The translations under genes were made by a program, and so were the position numbers. From assembly GCF_002865645.1 (NCBI RefSeq), contig NW_020194555.1, positions 1,054,001 through 1,118,000 of the forward strand: DNA of 64,000 bases, in the 5' to 3' direction. This document shows, piece after piece, positions 22,754 to 33,369 of this stretch (position 1 is its first letter; the number at the start of each line of letters is the position of its first letter). This DNA is from Hyaloscypha bicolor E. Its lineage: Eukaryota > Ascomycota > Leotiomycetes > Helotiales > Hyaloscyphaceae. Below the pieces are notes generated by a model. That model saw only the letters and a list, made by a program, of their open reading frames with translations. It did no database searches and was not told the origin of the DNA.

Positions 22754-24209
22754 TCATGAGGCAAAGATGCGTACATTCAGATCTACGCTTCCTGTGGCGA
22801 TTACACATCGACTTCTAACCTTGATAGCATCTTCCTTCCTCGAGTCTCCATTAGTTACCGTTCCAACTCCCTTTATGGGTGAATCATTCACAAGACTAGG
22901 GGCCCATCGTATGCAGCTAACAAAATGTCCATGGGAGTCTTCCAAGGTTTTTACTAATCTTCCTTCTTGAGAAAGATCCCAGCAACGTAGGGTCCTGTCA
23001 TCAGAGACACTGATCAGGTACTTGCCTTCAGGATGAAATACTAGTCCTCTCACCCAGCTATCACGGCCCACAAGGGTTTTGATCAAAGCCCCTCGACTAT
23101 CCCATAGCTTTATAGTTTTGTCTCTTGACCCAGTGGCAATGTATTCGGCTGAATTTCCTGCCGGTGGTGTTTTTTCCAATCCGGCCAAAGTTGCTAGGTG
23201 CTTGTAGCTTGACGGTGGCGCGAACACACAGCACTCAATGTAGTTGTCGTGGCCAATCAAAGTCGCTTTTGCTTCTCCTGATGTGGCATCCCATGTCCGT
23301 CCTATTTGATCATACCCACCAGACACTAGCCGTCTTCCATCGAAAGAAGGCGACACATCCCGAACCCAATCACTTTGTCCACGAATTGTTTTCACACAGT
23401 ATCCTGTTAGTACATCCCATATCCGAAGAGTTTCATCTCGACTGGCGGAAACGAGAAGGTTTCCCGAGGATGATATAAAACGGACAGCGGAGACTGAATG
23501 ATCGTGCCCAGGAAGTGTTCGAATGTTCTGATACTCAGTGCTAGGATCCCACAATTTGATGGTAAGATCACTCGAACAAGACGCTAACAGAGTGCCTCCC
23601 TTTGGCCCACCAAAATCGACATCCAAAACAGTTCTTGTATGGCCCTTGAGCGTCCTTTCTAACTCTCCAAGTTCCCCATCCCATATTTTGATAGTATTGT
23701 CGTCCGAACCAGAGGCAAGTGAAGAGAATATTGGATGAAAGGCCACGCAAGTTACAGGCTCTCTATGTGATTGGAGCGTGAGTCTTGCTGGTGATTTAGG
23801 AAGCCAACTGGCAGGATCCTGATTTCGTCTGGAGAGGGAGGATGGTGTCGCTTGATCGAGTTCGCCCTGCAAGCTCGCGGTTCTAGATTCCAATTCCATT
23901 ATCTAGAGAAAAATTAGTAACTTTTTAAATATACCCGCAATGCTTAACCACCTTTTTCTGCAAGCGGACAACACTCGTCCACTTCTTCTCCAAGAGTCCT
24001 TCGTATCTTTTCATGGTCGGAGCATCGAAGCTGCTACTGATACCGAGCGTTTCTTGTAATGTTGCGGCAATGCTGGATTGGTTTATCGAATTAAGGTACG
24101 CGATTATTGACTTGTGCCTGGACTCGAATCAGTGACTATAACTATTTTGTACGTTTTTCAAGCTGGCTCACAGCTCCTCGGCCTGTCGTGGCGATAATAT
24201 CTGGCTCAT
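22754..24209 (-). CDS. pac1: PAC1/LIS1 (nudF) nuclear distribution protein, WD40
   Basis: Exons 24209-24172, 24117-23952 and 23902-22754 give 450 residues, the usual length. Introns are 54 and 49 nt (GTGAGC...TCCAG; GTGGTT...TCTAG). The start [13 protein letters not shown] is typical of fungal PAC1 and has ACC before the ATG. Residues 1-39 form the LisH dimerisation motif ([10 protein letters not shown]), followed by the coiled coil with [18 protein letters not shown]. Seven WD repeats then form a beta-propeller; clear closers are [36 protein letters not shown] and DDRTLRCWD, and the last repeat has an insert before [13 protein letters not shown]. The protein binds the dynein motor and NudE to move nuclei along microtubules. 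Pac1 is essential or growth-limiting in many filamentous fungi. The gene is not RIP-mutated although a RIP-degraded hAT element starts 194 nt upstream of its ATG. Confidence 0.95.
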
Positions 24210-24402
24210 GGTGGCCGCATAAGCAGAGATATACTGCTGGAGGTGGTTGGGTCGTCTGTGGTGGTCACAACGTGTTACAACGCCCCAAGTCAAGTAAGCT
24301 AGCTCAGTGAGGGAATGAGTTTGTATTGTGTTGTAATTTCGAACTGGCGTGAGAGCAAGGCTGCAAGGCTTGCTCCGCGAAAGCAAAGTGGATCACGTTT
24401 GT
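24210..24402 (-). promoter_or_regulatory. Very short remaining upstream region of PAC1
   Basis: Only 193 nt of ordinary sequence separate the PAC1 ATG from the target-site duplication of the hAT element. It must hold the 5' UTR and at least part of the promoter unless transcription starts inside the element. The PAC1 reading frame stays open upstream of the chosen ATG to 24386, but that part does not resemble the family. Confidence 0.5.
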
Positions 24403-24410
24403 TAGTACCT

Positions 24411-26822
24411 CTAGGGATGCGCTAAATTTAATGATTTAATTAAATAATAATGGTCTAGCCATTATTTATTAATAATGGTCAAGCCAGATATTATATGCAT
24501 AATTTATATATAATTTATAATTTTTTATATAAAACATAGGTTATATAAGAGTAAAATTTGATACTTCTAGAATATAAGGATATATATTCAAGCCATATTA
24601 ATATCTTATTCAGTAGCTAGAATATTATCAAATAAAGCCTCCATATCTATCCAGTCCGCCTTATTGTCGCCCTCGCTAGCTATATTACTTTTGACTAAAT
24701 TATCCTTTTAATTAAGTAATAAATTAGCTATTAACTCCCTCAATAATACCTCCTCTTGATCTGTCTGCTTTATCCCAGCCTGTATTGACCGGCTACTAAT
24801 ATATATAAAACAGAGTATATCCATTGTCTCAATATTCATGCGATTTCATAGTTTTGATTAGAGGAAGTTCATTATAAAGAAGATACGCTCTGAAGCTACC
24901 GAATTCGTAGTAGTATAAAGGAGATCAAGTACTAATTTAGCTAGCTCTAGGAACTTGATTACCTAGTCTAATTAGCAAAATAATAATAATATATTTAGCT
25001 ACTTACTGAGATCTCCCAAAAAGGTGCCGTATTACTACTAAAGTGCATCTAATAGGGGCTCAAAGAATGGAAATTACCCTGCTTCTTCTTATATTAGTAG
25101 AACTCGTAAAAGCCCTTATTTCCAAGCCTGGAAAGTATAAAGGCATCTACCTGTCTAGCAAATCTGTCCGTAAGAATAACCGTATAGTGTTGTGGAAGGA
25201 GTATATACGCAACCAGGTGAATTAGAAGAAGCTGTACCTCCATTCATATATTCCAACCTCCTTTACTAATATGAGTATAGTAATTACTGACTTCCTGCCA
25301 CTATAGCCCGCTTTCTTATACCCTAAATCTTTATATATATATATTAATATCTATCTAATAAGGGTAAACCTTTTCAAGTATCGAGTGGTTTGATTCGGAC
25401 ATCTTTTGGTATATATAAATAGGCTCAAGAAGCTATTCCAGGGCCTTATTCCTTTGCTAATCGTTATTATCGCAACGAAGTATTAACTTAATTACGACCG
25501 GTTCTCGAGGATTATTGTCTGGAAGTTTGGTATATACTTTTAAAGCTTCGGACAACTTATTAATTGAGGCGATTTGACGAACTTGAGTGCCCTAGTATAT
25601 TGGTACAGTTATAATTAAGGCAATATTTCCACTGCATTTCTTTATAGCTTCTCGTAAGTATACTAATTACTTATCAGATTTCGAAAATGCGGCTACAATT
25701 TTATTTGGGAAGCTCTTAAAAAACGTACCAAGTCCAGTAATAATTTGGTTTTGGAAAAGGTCCTTTCTAGAGAAGAGGAGATCCTTGAAAATTAATTGAA
25801 TACCGTAAGAATCGTATAGAACTAAAAGAACGTAAGTAGCCTCGGGTTTAAGAACAAGATCGGCCTATACTCTTCTTTATATATTATATATATCGGAGGA
25901 GAATATAGTTTACTAGTAGTAAGCTTCTTTAGTAATCTCACCGGTACTTCTAATTATATTATTAACTATCCATTCCGCACTAGCCTTAACTGACCTAATT
26001 CCAATCGAATTCCAATAGCATAATATGCTATTAACAAGAAAGGAGGTATTTTCGATGCGTATCTTGCCAATATTCGATAATCTATTAACGATGATTTGAA
26101 GATATAATATAATATCTGTAATAGCTTAAACCCTAGCTTTGACCTTATTATAGCAGTTCGTAAGAAGTATACTAGCAAGTGCTTTGCGTATAAGAGCTTT
26201 GAAACCGAGCTTTGCATGAATGCTATCTATTCGGGGATTATAAATAAGGAAAAGCTTGCTATTAAGGTGTAAATTACAAGAGCAAAAAGCTCTTCAAAAG
26301 TGCTCTCAAGCAGAGAAAAGTATAAAGAAACAGCTGGCTGTTTCTTTCTCTTGGACTAAATATTAATTTAATTCTTCTCTTGGTACTCCTTTTAACCTAT
26401 ATAATCCTTCAGGTAAGAACCCTAATTCAGAGTAATATTCCAAGACTTGGGCTTGGCTATATAATGCTTGCACTAGCCCTTTTGGGAGGTAAAACCACAG
26501 CCTGGAATAGGGTAAATAATCGTAAATTATGCGGCAATAGTGCAATAGCTATAAAGGCTATGGGTATTAGTTAAAGGCGGCATAATAGCAGGTTGGTAGT
26601 TAATTAATTAATAATAATTAGAAAGGAGAGTATCGAGAATTATAAGAATTTATATACTTATTAAGCCTGCCTCTACTAATTCTATTAGCTAGAAACACCG
26701 GCTAGCCTAATTAGGAACTATGCCCCCAAGACCTACTTAATATAATACATAATAGTTAATTTACTATTATATTTAATTATATAATAATAGTCAAGCTAAA
26801 TCCTTAATTAAGCCATCCCTAA
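24411..26822 (-). mobile_element. Complete hAT element, RIP-degraded, with TIRs and 8-bp TSD
   Basis: The left end reads CTAGGGATGCGCTAAATTTA and the right end, inverted, TTAGGGATGGCTTAATTAAG. The termini share (C/T)TAGGGATG and much of the next 20 bases. They are flanked by an 8-bp target duplication, TAGTACCT (24403-24410) and TAGTGCCT (26823-26830), which differs by one transition. The 8-bp duplication and TAGGGATG-type ends are hAT hallmarks. The 2412-bp length fits one transposase gene, whose C-terminus is recognisable on the minus strand. AT content and stop pattern indicate RIP after insertion. Confidence 0.88.
24606..26600 (-). pseudogene. hAT transposase, C-terminal dimerisation domain readable
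   Basis: Reading minus from about 25010, one frame gives KFLELAKLVLDLLYTTTNSV, then ASERIFFIMNFL, and after a TAA and a TGA in Gln and Arg positions, NRMNIETMDILCFIYIS. It ends DWIDMEALFDNILATE with a terminal stop at 24606-24608. This is the hAT C-terminal dimerisation block ('P.LA..ALD.L.IPA.S..SER.FS......R..L......E...'). Upstream, to about 26600, several frames are readable but too damaged for a zinc finger or DDE core to be assigned. The protein is certainly non-functional. Confidence 0.8.
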
Positions 26823-26830
26823 TAGTGCCT

Positions 26831-28690
26831 CAAGCTTATAACTAATACCTTATACCAAAATACGCCCCGTACTAAAATATATACTCGAGAAAAACACTTC
26901 TATTAATTAAAAGTAACTACTTTATAAAATCCTTTTATTTTTAATAAATAAGACCCCTTAAATATATAAAGCTTATTATTAATATTAAATAATTTAAATA
27001 ATTTTATTTTTAATAATTTTATTTTTAAAAATTTTATTTAAAATATATTAATATAACTTTTATAATATTTTTTTTATATAAATTTCTTTAAAATTTTTAT
27101 TTTTATTATTATTATAGAATTTATATTTAAATTAATATATGGGATTATAGATAATAGACTAAAAGAATAAAACTAGAGGTATTTTTATAAATAATTAGTT
27201 TTTAAATCTAGTTAATAATAATTACTTATTATTATAAGATTTAAAGGTTTTAGAATAAATAGTATTATAGAATAAGTATTAGCTATTTAAGTACTACTAT
27301 TATTTTTATTATTTTAAAGATAGAAATATAAAAGTAAATATTAATTAAGAGCTAATAAGAGTTTTATAATTTCAGGAATTATAAAATCTCTATCTAGTCT
27401 TATAAAAAAAACAAGAACTAAACAGAATTATATATTATAAAAATAAGTAAACTATAAAGAAGCTTATAAAGCTTAGCCTATTTTTAGATCTAAAGAAATT
27501 CAAATCTGGCTTTCTATTACTTGGATTTAAAAGAGCCGATTTAGGCCCTTTATTACTTAATTAAGACTTTCTTTCCGGCTAAGATTTTAGAGAATTAAGG
27601 ATTTAAATATAGCTCTCTATTACTTTAGTTTAGAGGAAATTAATTTAAGCTCTTTATTATATAACTATAAATTCAAAATTAGTTCTTATATCTTTATTAG
27701 CTATTATATAAAAGTTCTTAAAAATAGCTATCTAAATAAAAGATCTAAATAATAAATAACCTTTAAATACCTTAGGCTTAATATTTAAAATATATTAAAA
27801 CTATTCTGGACAGATTATCTTTTAGTATTAATAAATACTATAAATATTAAATGAAATAATAAAGAGAAAAAAAGAAAAAAGAATAAGGAAATAAATAGAA
27901 GAATAGAAACTTTAATTATAAAAGCTTATAAAATAGAACAATTTAATAATATTAATATAGCTTTAATTATTTGCAAATATAATTAATATACTATATATAA
28001 ATTCAAGGTTTATATATTATAGCTACTATTTATAATAGAGATAGTAAATAAAGTAATAATTTACTTTAATATATAAGTACTAATATTTTACTTTTAGTAA
28101 ACTACCTATTTTCTCTCAAAAAACATAATATTAAAAGATATTAAGAAGTGCCTCCTAAAAAAAAAAGGGAAAATTTTGGCTCGGAAGAATAAGGAGAAGG
28201 GAAAGCACCTAATACTTAGCCTACTGGCTCTAGTATAAGCTATAAAAAGGCTAAAATTACGGAATTCTAAATATAGAACTAATATTTATTCCTATATAGC
28301 AGAAAATCCTATATACCGGAATGATTTCATAATTTAGATATCTTAAATCTCTATTATATAAATATATAAAGTTATAATTAGTTTACTATTATTCTTTAGC
28401 TATTTGTCTATAAGGCTTTAGTATATAGTAAGAAAATACTATAGTAGTAGTTATGTTATTAATTATCCCGTTAATGGCATTAAAAGCCCTTTAGCTATTC
28501 CCCCCTGCTCTATTATAACTATTGGCCTGTCTCTAAATTTCGGGACCGTAATACGAAGCTCCTATTAAGAAAGGATATAGCTCCAAACTTTAAAGCTATA
28601 GAGCGGAAGGAAACTTCATGCCGGATTTATCTGGACAAAGTGGAAGGAGGTATATAATACGCCAAGCATCTTAATAAGCGAAGGAGGTGC
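26831..28690. mobile_element. AT-rich RIP block, family not recognised
   Basis: Strongly AT-rich with A/T-only runs near 26980-27130. From about 27480 to 28690 the plus strand has a readable frame with mostly RIP-type stops, ending in a less mutated stretch (about 28500-28690, containing PVSKFRDRNTKLLLRK and IERKETSCRIYLDKVEGG). I do not recognise the protein. It lies directly upstream of the Pogo-type fragment and may belong to the same or a neighbouring insertion. Confidence 0.4.
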
Positions 28691-28884
28691 TTACATAATA
28701 TTATATTTACAGCTACGCTAAATTAATCGTATATTGCATACGAAGTATTATACGAAACTCACGTGAAGTGTGGCGTTATTCTAGAAGTTTCAACAAGCAG
28801 CCACGTGGCTGCTTCCACACGGAGCGCCATTTAGTCGTTCTAATCCCCATCCCATCTCTATATAAGGTACGGAGGTAGTGCTTC

Positions 28885-29118
28885 ATGAGAGACCGCGCCA
28901 GTAAAGCCCTTGCATAGGCCTCCCTGCCGGGAGAGCCTCGAATATACAATGCCATATCAAAACGTAATGGGGTCCCTCTAACTACCCTTTATTATCGCGA
29001 TTATAGGTGGGCCTCTATTAAAGCGAAGGCCGAAGGCCAACTGTATCTCACTCCGTCGGAGGAGAAAGCCCTCGAAAAGTATTTAAAACTAACGGCTGAC
29101 CTCGGGAATCCTGTGTGA
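28885..29118 (+). pseudogene. Fot1/Pogo transposase N-terminal fragment (helix-turn-helix)
   Basis: From the ATG at 28885 one frame reads MRDRASKALA, a TAG stop, then PRIYNAISKRNGVPLTTLYY and YLTPSEEKALEKYLK, up to a TGA at 29116. The frame continues past it as IKCLPDDFL. This matches the N-terminal psq/HTH DNA-binding region of Fot1/Tan1-type transposases ('...A.AYGVP.STL..R..G......A....Q.LTP.EE.ALV.YL...A..G.PV'). Only two stops interrupt it, one TAG where CAG would fit and one TGA where CGA would fit. It is therefore far less mutated than the Pogo relic at 5.6-6.8 kb. No DDE core follows, so it is a truncated copy. Confidence 0.75.
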
Positions 29119-29227
29119 ATCAAGTGCCTACCTGATGATTTCTTGTATGATGAAAGAACTGTATTTTTTCTATCCAAGAAGAGAAGAGAGCAATGTATGA
29201 GTACATACTAAGCTCTCTAGGTAGCAA

Positions 29228-29293
29228 TGACTCAGACTACTGCCTAGTGTCTCTGCAAAGGATAGGTATATGTGACTCAGGCTACTGCCTAGT
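29228..29293. repeat. 21-bp direct repeat, two copies
   Basis: TGACTCAG(A/G)CTACTGCCTAGT occurs at 29228-29248 and 29273-29293, 20 of 21 bases identical, the difference being a G/A transition. Each copy is followed by a weakly similar TCTCTG/CCGCTG stretch. Confidence 0.7.
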
Positions 29294-29447
29294 ACCGCTG
29301 AGATGATTGTTAGTCGCAGCTCTTGTAAGCACTGTAGAAATCGAAGCGTTCAAGTGACTCAATTCGAGTGGTCCAATTCCAGCGGCTGGTACATCTGCGA
29401 AGAGTTCTGCTAGATGATTCTGTACCCCTTCAACGGTAGCCTGGCCG

Positions 29448-29948
29448 TTGAACCGAAAACGTATGCATTGGGATGAGGAGACGTATCGATTCGAGAGAAT
29501 TTTCCTCAAAGAAGGCCTCGTAGACGAGGCCAGGAACGAACGCGAAGATGAGGAAGGCGACCGAAGAGCCCGTGAAGAGTGGGAGGCAATAAGTGATCTC
29601 AAGTGGAGGGATCCTTACAAGTACTCTGTTGAAAAGGCGAAGTACGAACGTCGGATGAGGGATCTCGATCTTCGAGGCAAGGGTTGGACGCAAGAGCAGA
29701 TCGAGGCTGCGGATCGAGCCGACGCTGCGGTCTTTTTGAGTCGCAACATCAAACGAGGTAGCGGGTCCGCCATTATATACAAACACAGAGGGCCCAAGAG
29801 GATGCAAAGGGCGTCGGAGTTTATATACAAGAGGAGCCTCAAAAGCCTCAAAAGCCTCTGCAGGGGTGGGACAGAACCCCTGATCGATACCATGACAGAG
29901 CCAGGGACGCAACTAGAAGAGTTTCAAGAACTATCTTCTACTGAATAG
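29448..29948 (+). CDS. Hypothetical highly charged protein, 166 residues
   Basis: A single open frame from ATG 29448 to TAG 29946-29948. The product is rich in Glu, Asp, Arg and Lys (for example DEARNEREDEEGDRRAREEW and VEKAKYERRMRDLDLRGKGW) with long predicted helices and no hydrophobic segment. I recognise no family. The codon use and length of the charged region argue for a real gene, but an upstream exon may be missing. It converges on the membrane-protein gene with only 21 nt between the stop codons, so their 3' UTRs must overlap. The sequence may also belong to a larger repeated gene family. Confidence 0.5.
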   Translation: MNRKRMHWDEETYRFERIFLKEGLVDEARNEREDEEGDRRAREEWEAISDLKWRDPYKYSVEKAKYERRMRDLDLRGKGWTQEQIEAADRADAAVFLSRNIKRGSGSAIIYKHRGPKRMQRASEFIYKRSLKSLKSLCRGGTEPLIDTMTEPGTQLEEFQELSSTE

Positions 29949-29969
29949 AGAATAAGAATATCTTGGTAC

Positions 29970-31783
29970 CTATGTAATATGAGGGAAGTAATGAGACCAA
30001 AGAGGCTGCTGGAAAACAGAATCAGGGAGGTATGGCAAGGAAAGAAAACATTCGATAACAATATAGGTTCGGGCGAAGAGATATATTACGGAAACGGAAA
30101 CGAGATAGATATCAACAACAAAAATAGTATCGATAAAATAACGAAAAATTAAATAGACCCCGAGATTCCATCGTGTGGGATTCCCTAGTATGGTGAAGTC
30201 GACGATGAATGGTAGTGCAAGATGATAAACAAGAACGCCCAGCCCTGATGCAGCTATTGTTACTGCGGACATTCGCCACAAAACTCGTTGGACATGTGAC
30301 ATAAAGGGCGCGTTCCAAGCCAGGAGGTGAAGGCCCCCATAAAACAGCCCTGCGAATGTGAAGCCAGCCATAAATACGAAATACTTGTCCCAGTAGTCTT
30401 CTTTACCCTCTGTATTAAGATCGAATACCGATACCGATCCGAAATCAAAGTCAATGGGCCAGTTCCTTTCTCGATCTTGCAGAGCGTCACACACCTTCCT
30501 GATGTTTTCATAGCGCCTTAGTGCGTGAGAAGTCAACAACCAGCGACGGTGGTCGGGGGGGGAATAGAGTAGATATGGTCGATGAAGTGAGAGGATGCCC
30601 CTTTCCCCAGAACACCGCGACTCTGCATAATGGCGATGTCGTTGGTAGCGTTGGTAGTAGAGTCCGGCAATACTTTGACCCATATACAGTTTCTGCCGCT
30701 CAGCCGCTAACTTTGTCTGTCGAATCGGAAGACTAGTTGTGAGAATTGCAGCAGAAGACTCACTTCCAGAAGATGCATGTCGAAGACAGAGCACTGGGGA
30801 AGGCTCAATCCCACTGTTAATAAATTCCAGGTAATCACTATCTCGTTGGCCGTCGAACTCGGTAAAGTAACAAAGCCAGGCACAAGCGCCCTGCACGCTT
30901 TTGCCACTAATTTTTGTTGGCTCCTCGATGTCTAATGGCTTGTCCCACCAGAAGTAGTAGATAAGTAAGGTGCAGACTGTGTGGGCGAATGTATTTAACT
31001 CTACTAAACTGATCGGGAGACCCTGCGCCAAACGAGAAATACACTGAATGATGAACCAGGCCACCTGAAGACACACGATGGTCTTGGCAAGCTGACTGGC
31101 ATTGCTCTTGTCGAGAATGTCTGCCTTAGAGATATCCGGGAGCAGTTCAGGTTCGTATTCGGCTAACCAGATAAGACCATCCTTAGATAGCACGACGCGA
31201 TCGCGGGAACCAGGGAGGAACTTTTCATCTGGTTGAAGGTTGGATGTATCAAAGGCAAAGCCACCCATGAGAGCATAGAAGCTGTGCGTCAAGGTCCAAG
31301 TATCTCTGACCTCCAGATCCCGTCCCGTAGAGTCAACAGCACTCATCTCCATATCCTCGGGATTTTCGGACTCCCGATCTCTCTGTGTTTGAGCTTTCTT
31401 CTCGAGCAATTGCTGCATATCCTTGGTGAAGCGTTGGGCTTTTCGTCTCTGAACCCACGCGGTAAATGCTACCTGCAACATCTTGTCAGTCGTATACATC
31501 CTTCAAGGGTCGGTACGGGAACTTTCTGTACCATTTCAGGGGCCAGTATTCCCAGAATCAGCCAGCCCAGCTTCCGCCATTGTTGCTTTGTAACCCATCC
31601 TCTAGGATCCCAACACGCCCGCTTCGGAGACCGGCTCTCCGCTGGAATATTGAGGTGGACTGACGTCCAAATGCAGAGACCGAGAGTGACGACGCAGGTG
31701 GAGAGTATGGAGAAGGTTCCGCGAGATTCGGGCTCGGGATGCCAGCGAGCGGTCCAGTTGCTTGGTGCCTCGCCGAAGAGCAT
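29970..31783 (-). CDS. Multi-pass integral membrane protein of a fungal family
   Basis: Two exons, 31783-31532 and 31472-29970, are joined by a 60-nt intron (GTACAG... with a CTGAC branch site, ending TTGCAG) and give 584 residues. Hydrophobic segments are seen near residues 22-43 (FSILSTCVVTLGLCIW), 72-90, about 215-235 (TIVCLQVAWFIIQCI), 245-260, and a cluster after residue 440 (FVFMAGFTFAGLFYGGLHLL, then MSAVTIAASGLGVLVYHL, then a long segment before the C-terminus). The pattern with WLAEYEPELLPDI and LNTFAHTVCTLLIYYFWWDKPLD fits a widespread, functionally uncharacterised membrane-protein family of Pezizomycotina. No enzyme motif is visible. The stretch around residues 310-390 is less typical and could contain an unrecognised intron or frameshift. 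Confidence 0.78.
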
Positions 31784-32870
31784 GGCTCAGGCTAAATAGC
31801 CTTGTCGAGATTTGGGATCGGCACGATCAAAGAAGTGCGAGTAACCCTTCTGAGGAGGATCGGAATAAGGAAGGCGAGTATCAGGCTCTACGGACGCTTA
31901 TCAGTCACAATAGTGGGTTGGACGTCGAGCAACAGCCACCAGCTTGGCAAAATAATTACACAAGTGAAATTAAGTTACGTCGTAATTACCCAAGTATTAT
32001 AGCAGGTGCGGGGTCGTTTTGCTCTAACCTAAAATGGTTAGTCGCTTCGACTCCAGTACTGATCCGCGTGGCAACCTTACTTAAATTATATACTACAGCA
32101 GCCATACGAATAATGACGAGTTCTTGCATAGTAGTGAGGCCTTAGAGCTCGGATAAGACGCCTTTATAAGTATTAGGGATAGTATAAGCTCGGTGGTGGA
32201 GCTATAGTAAAGGAAGTCTGTTATGCTATAAAAGGAGACTCTTTACAAATCAGGCGCGAAGGCGACGATACGAACGTGATTTTCCAGTAGGAGAGGTTAA
32301 AGGTGTCTGGGAGTAGTTACGGAATATAACTTATAAGAAAATATAGGAGATATTGAGGTGTGTATAGATTTTAAGATACTGAAAGTCAAAGTACCTGTCA
32401 TTTTTTCCGGTACATAGGGTTTTCCGCTATGTAGGGGTGGACGTTACTATGAGAAATGAAGCTAATCTCTTTCCCTCGTGACATATCTTGCTCGTTACGG
32501 TTTCACTGTAGAGTCCTCTGACCAGCTTGCCCTAAGGGAATGCAAAACCTTTGCGAAGGATCAGGGTATGTATCTAAGGAAAGCCTTAAAACATCTCGCT
32601 GGGGATCAAGGGTCTGGGCGTGATGTTAGAGGATATTGCAGGAGGACATTGCTATTGGAGGTGTTGATATTAGGCATTGAGTATGTGATAAGGGCAGAGA
32701 TCCAGCGCCTTTAATTCGAGCTCAGAACAGAAACTTTGAATGCAGCTACATTGTCCAGTTAGTCATTCCAATCAAGGTTGGGTGGCCATGGGTCGAGTAG
32801 CAAGAGTTCGGATGGACGAAGCGGATTGAGATACGTGGTGATAAACACGAGGAAGAGTGATATCATATGG
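31784..32870. other. Intergenic region, no gene seen
   Basis: Upstream of the membrane protein. Open frames (for example 31762-32145 and 32478-32714 plus) lack domains and conserved-looking composition. Part of the stretch from about 32160 to 32460 is moderately AT-rich. Confidence 0.4.
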
Positions 32871-32879
32871 GGATACCAA

Positions 32880-33345
32880 AATATTCCGGGAGCCAAACTA
32901 CTCCCAGAATCTTTCTTCCCGGGAGCTAAAACGGTCCTATGAGCTTACAGGCTTCCAGGATCTTTGCTCCTGGAATCCACCATGATCCTGGAAGCCTTCC
33001 TCCCAGGAGTCCTGCCATTCCTGGAAGTACATGGATTCCTAGAATCATCAAGGAGCCGTTTGTGGAGAACGCTGTTTCTGGATGCGGTTAAAGTGCCGAT
33101 TGTAAGAGGTTGGATGTGGTTTGTGGAGAAGTGAGGTCGTTTCACCTGCAAGCACTCTCATCGAGAATAGGGAGAGAAGATTGATTAAATCATTGACGGC
33201 TCGGACATGAGGATTCTTAGGATATCTTGGAGAGAAGGGGGAGTCCGTTTCTGGATATAGAGAACTTTGTTTTTGAATAGGAATAAAATGCCAATTATAA
33301 AGGTTGTCGTTTGTAGAGAAGTTAAACGCTGTTTCTGGATAGGGT
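32880..33345. repeat. Cluster of short CCTGGAA-type repeats and a degenerate tandem repeat
   Basis: From 32880 to 33050 short CCNGGAA/TTCCNGG motifs recur about eight times in both orientations (CTTCCAGGATC, CTCCTGGAATC, ATCCTGGAAGC and others). From 33061 to 33345 a longer unit is repeated degenerately. GCTGTTTCTGGAT recurs at 33071 and 33328, with a related CCGTTTCTGGAT at 33245. AAGTGCCGATTGTAAGAGGT at 33091 corresponds to AAATGCCAATTATAAAGGTT at 33285, differing mainly by transitions. No gene is supported. Confidence 0.6.
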
Positions 33346-33369
33346 CGAAATAATAACCAAGTTTTAACG

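Noticed and set aside
32478..32714. 78-codon plus-strand frame
   Set aside because: No recognisable family and isolated; not enough to call a gene.
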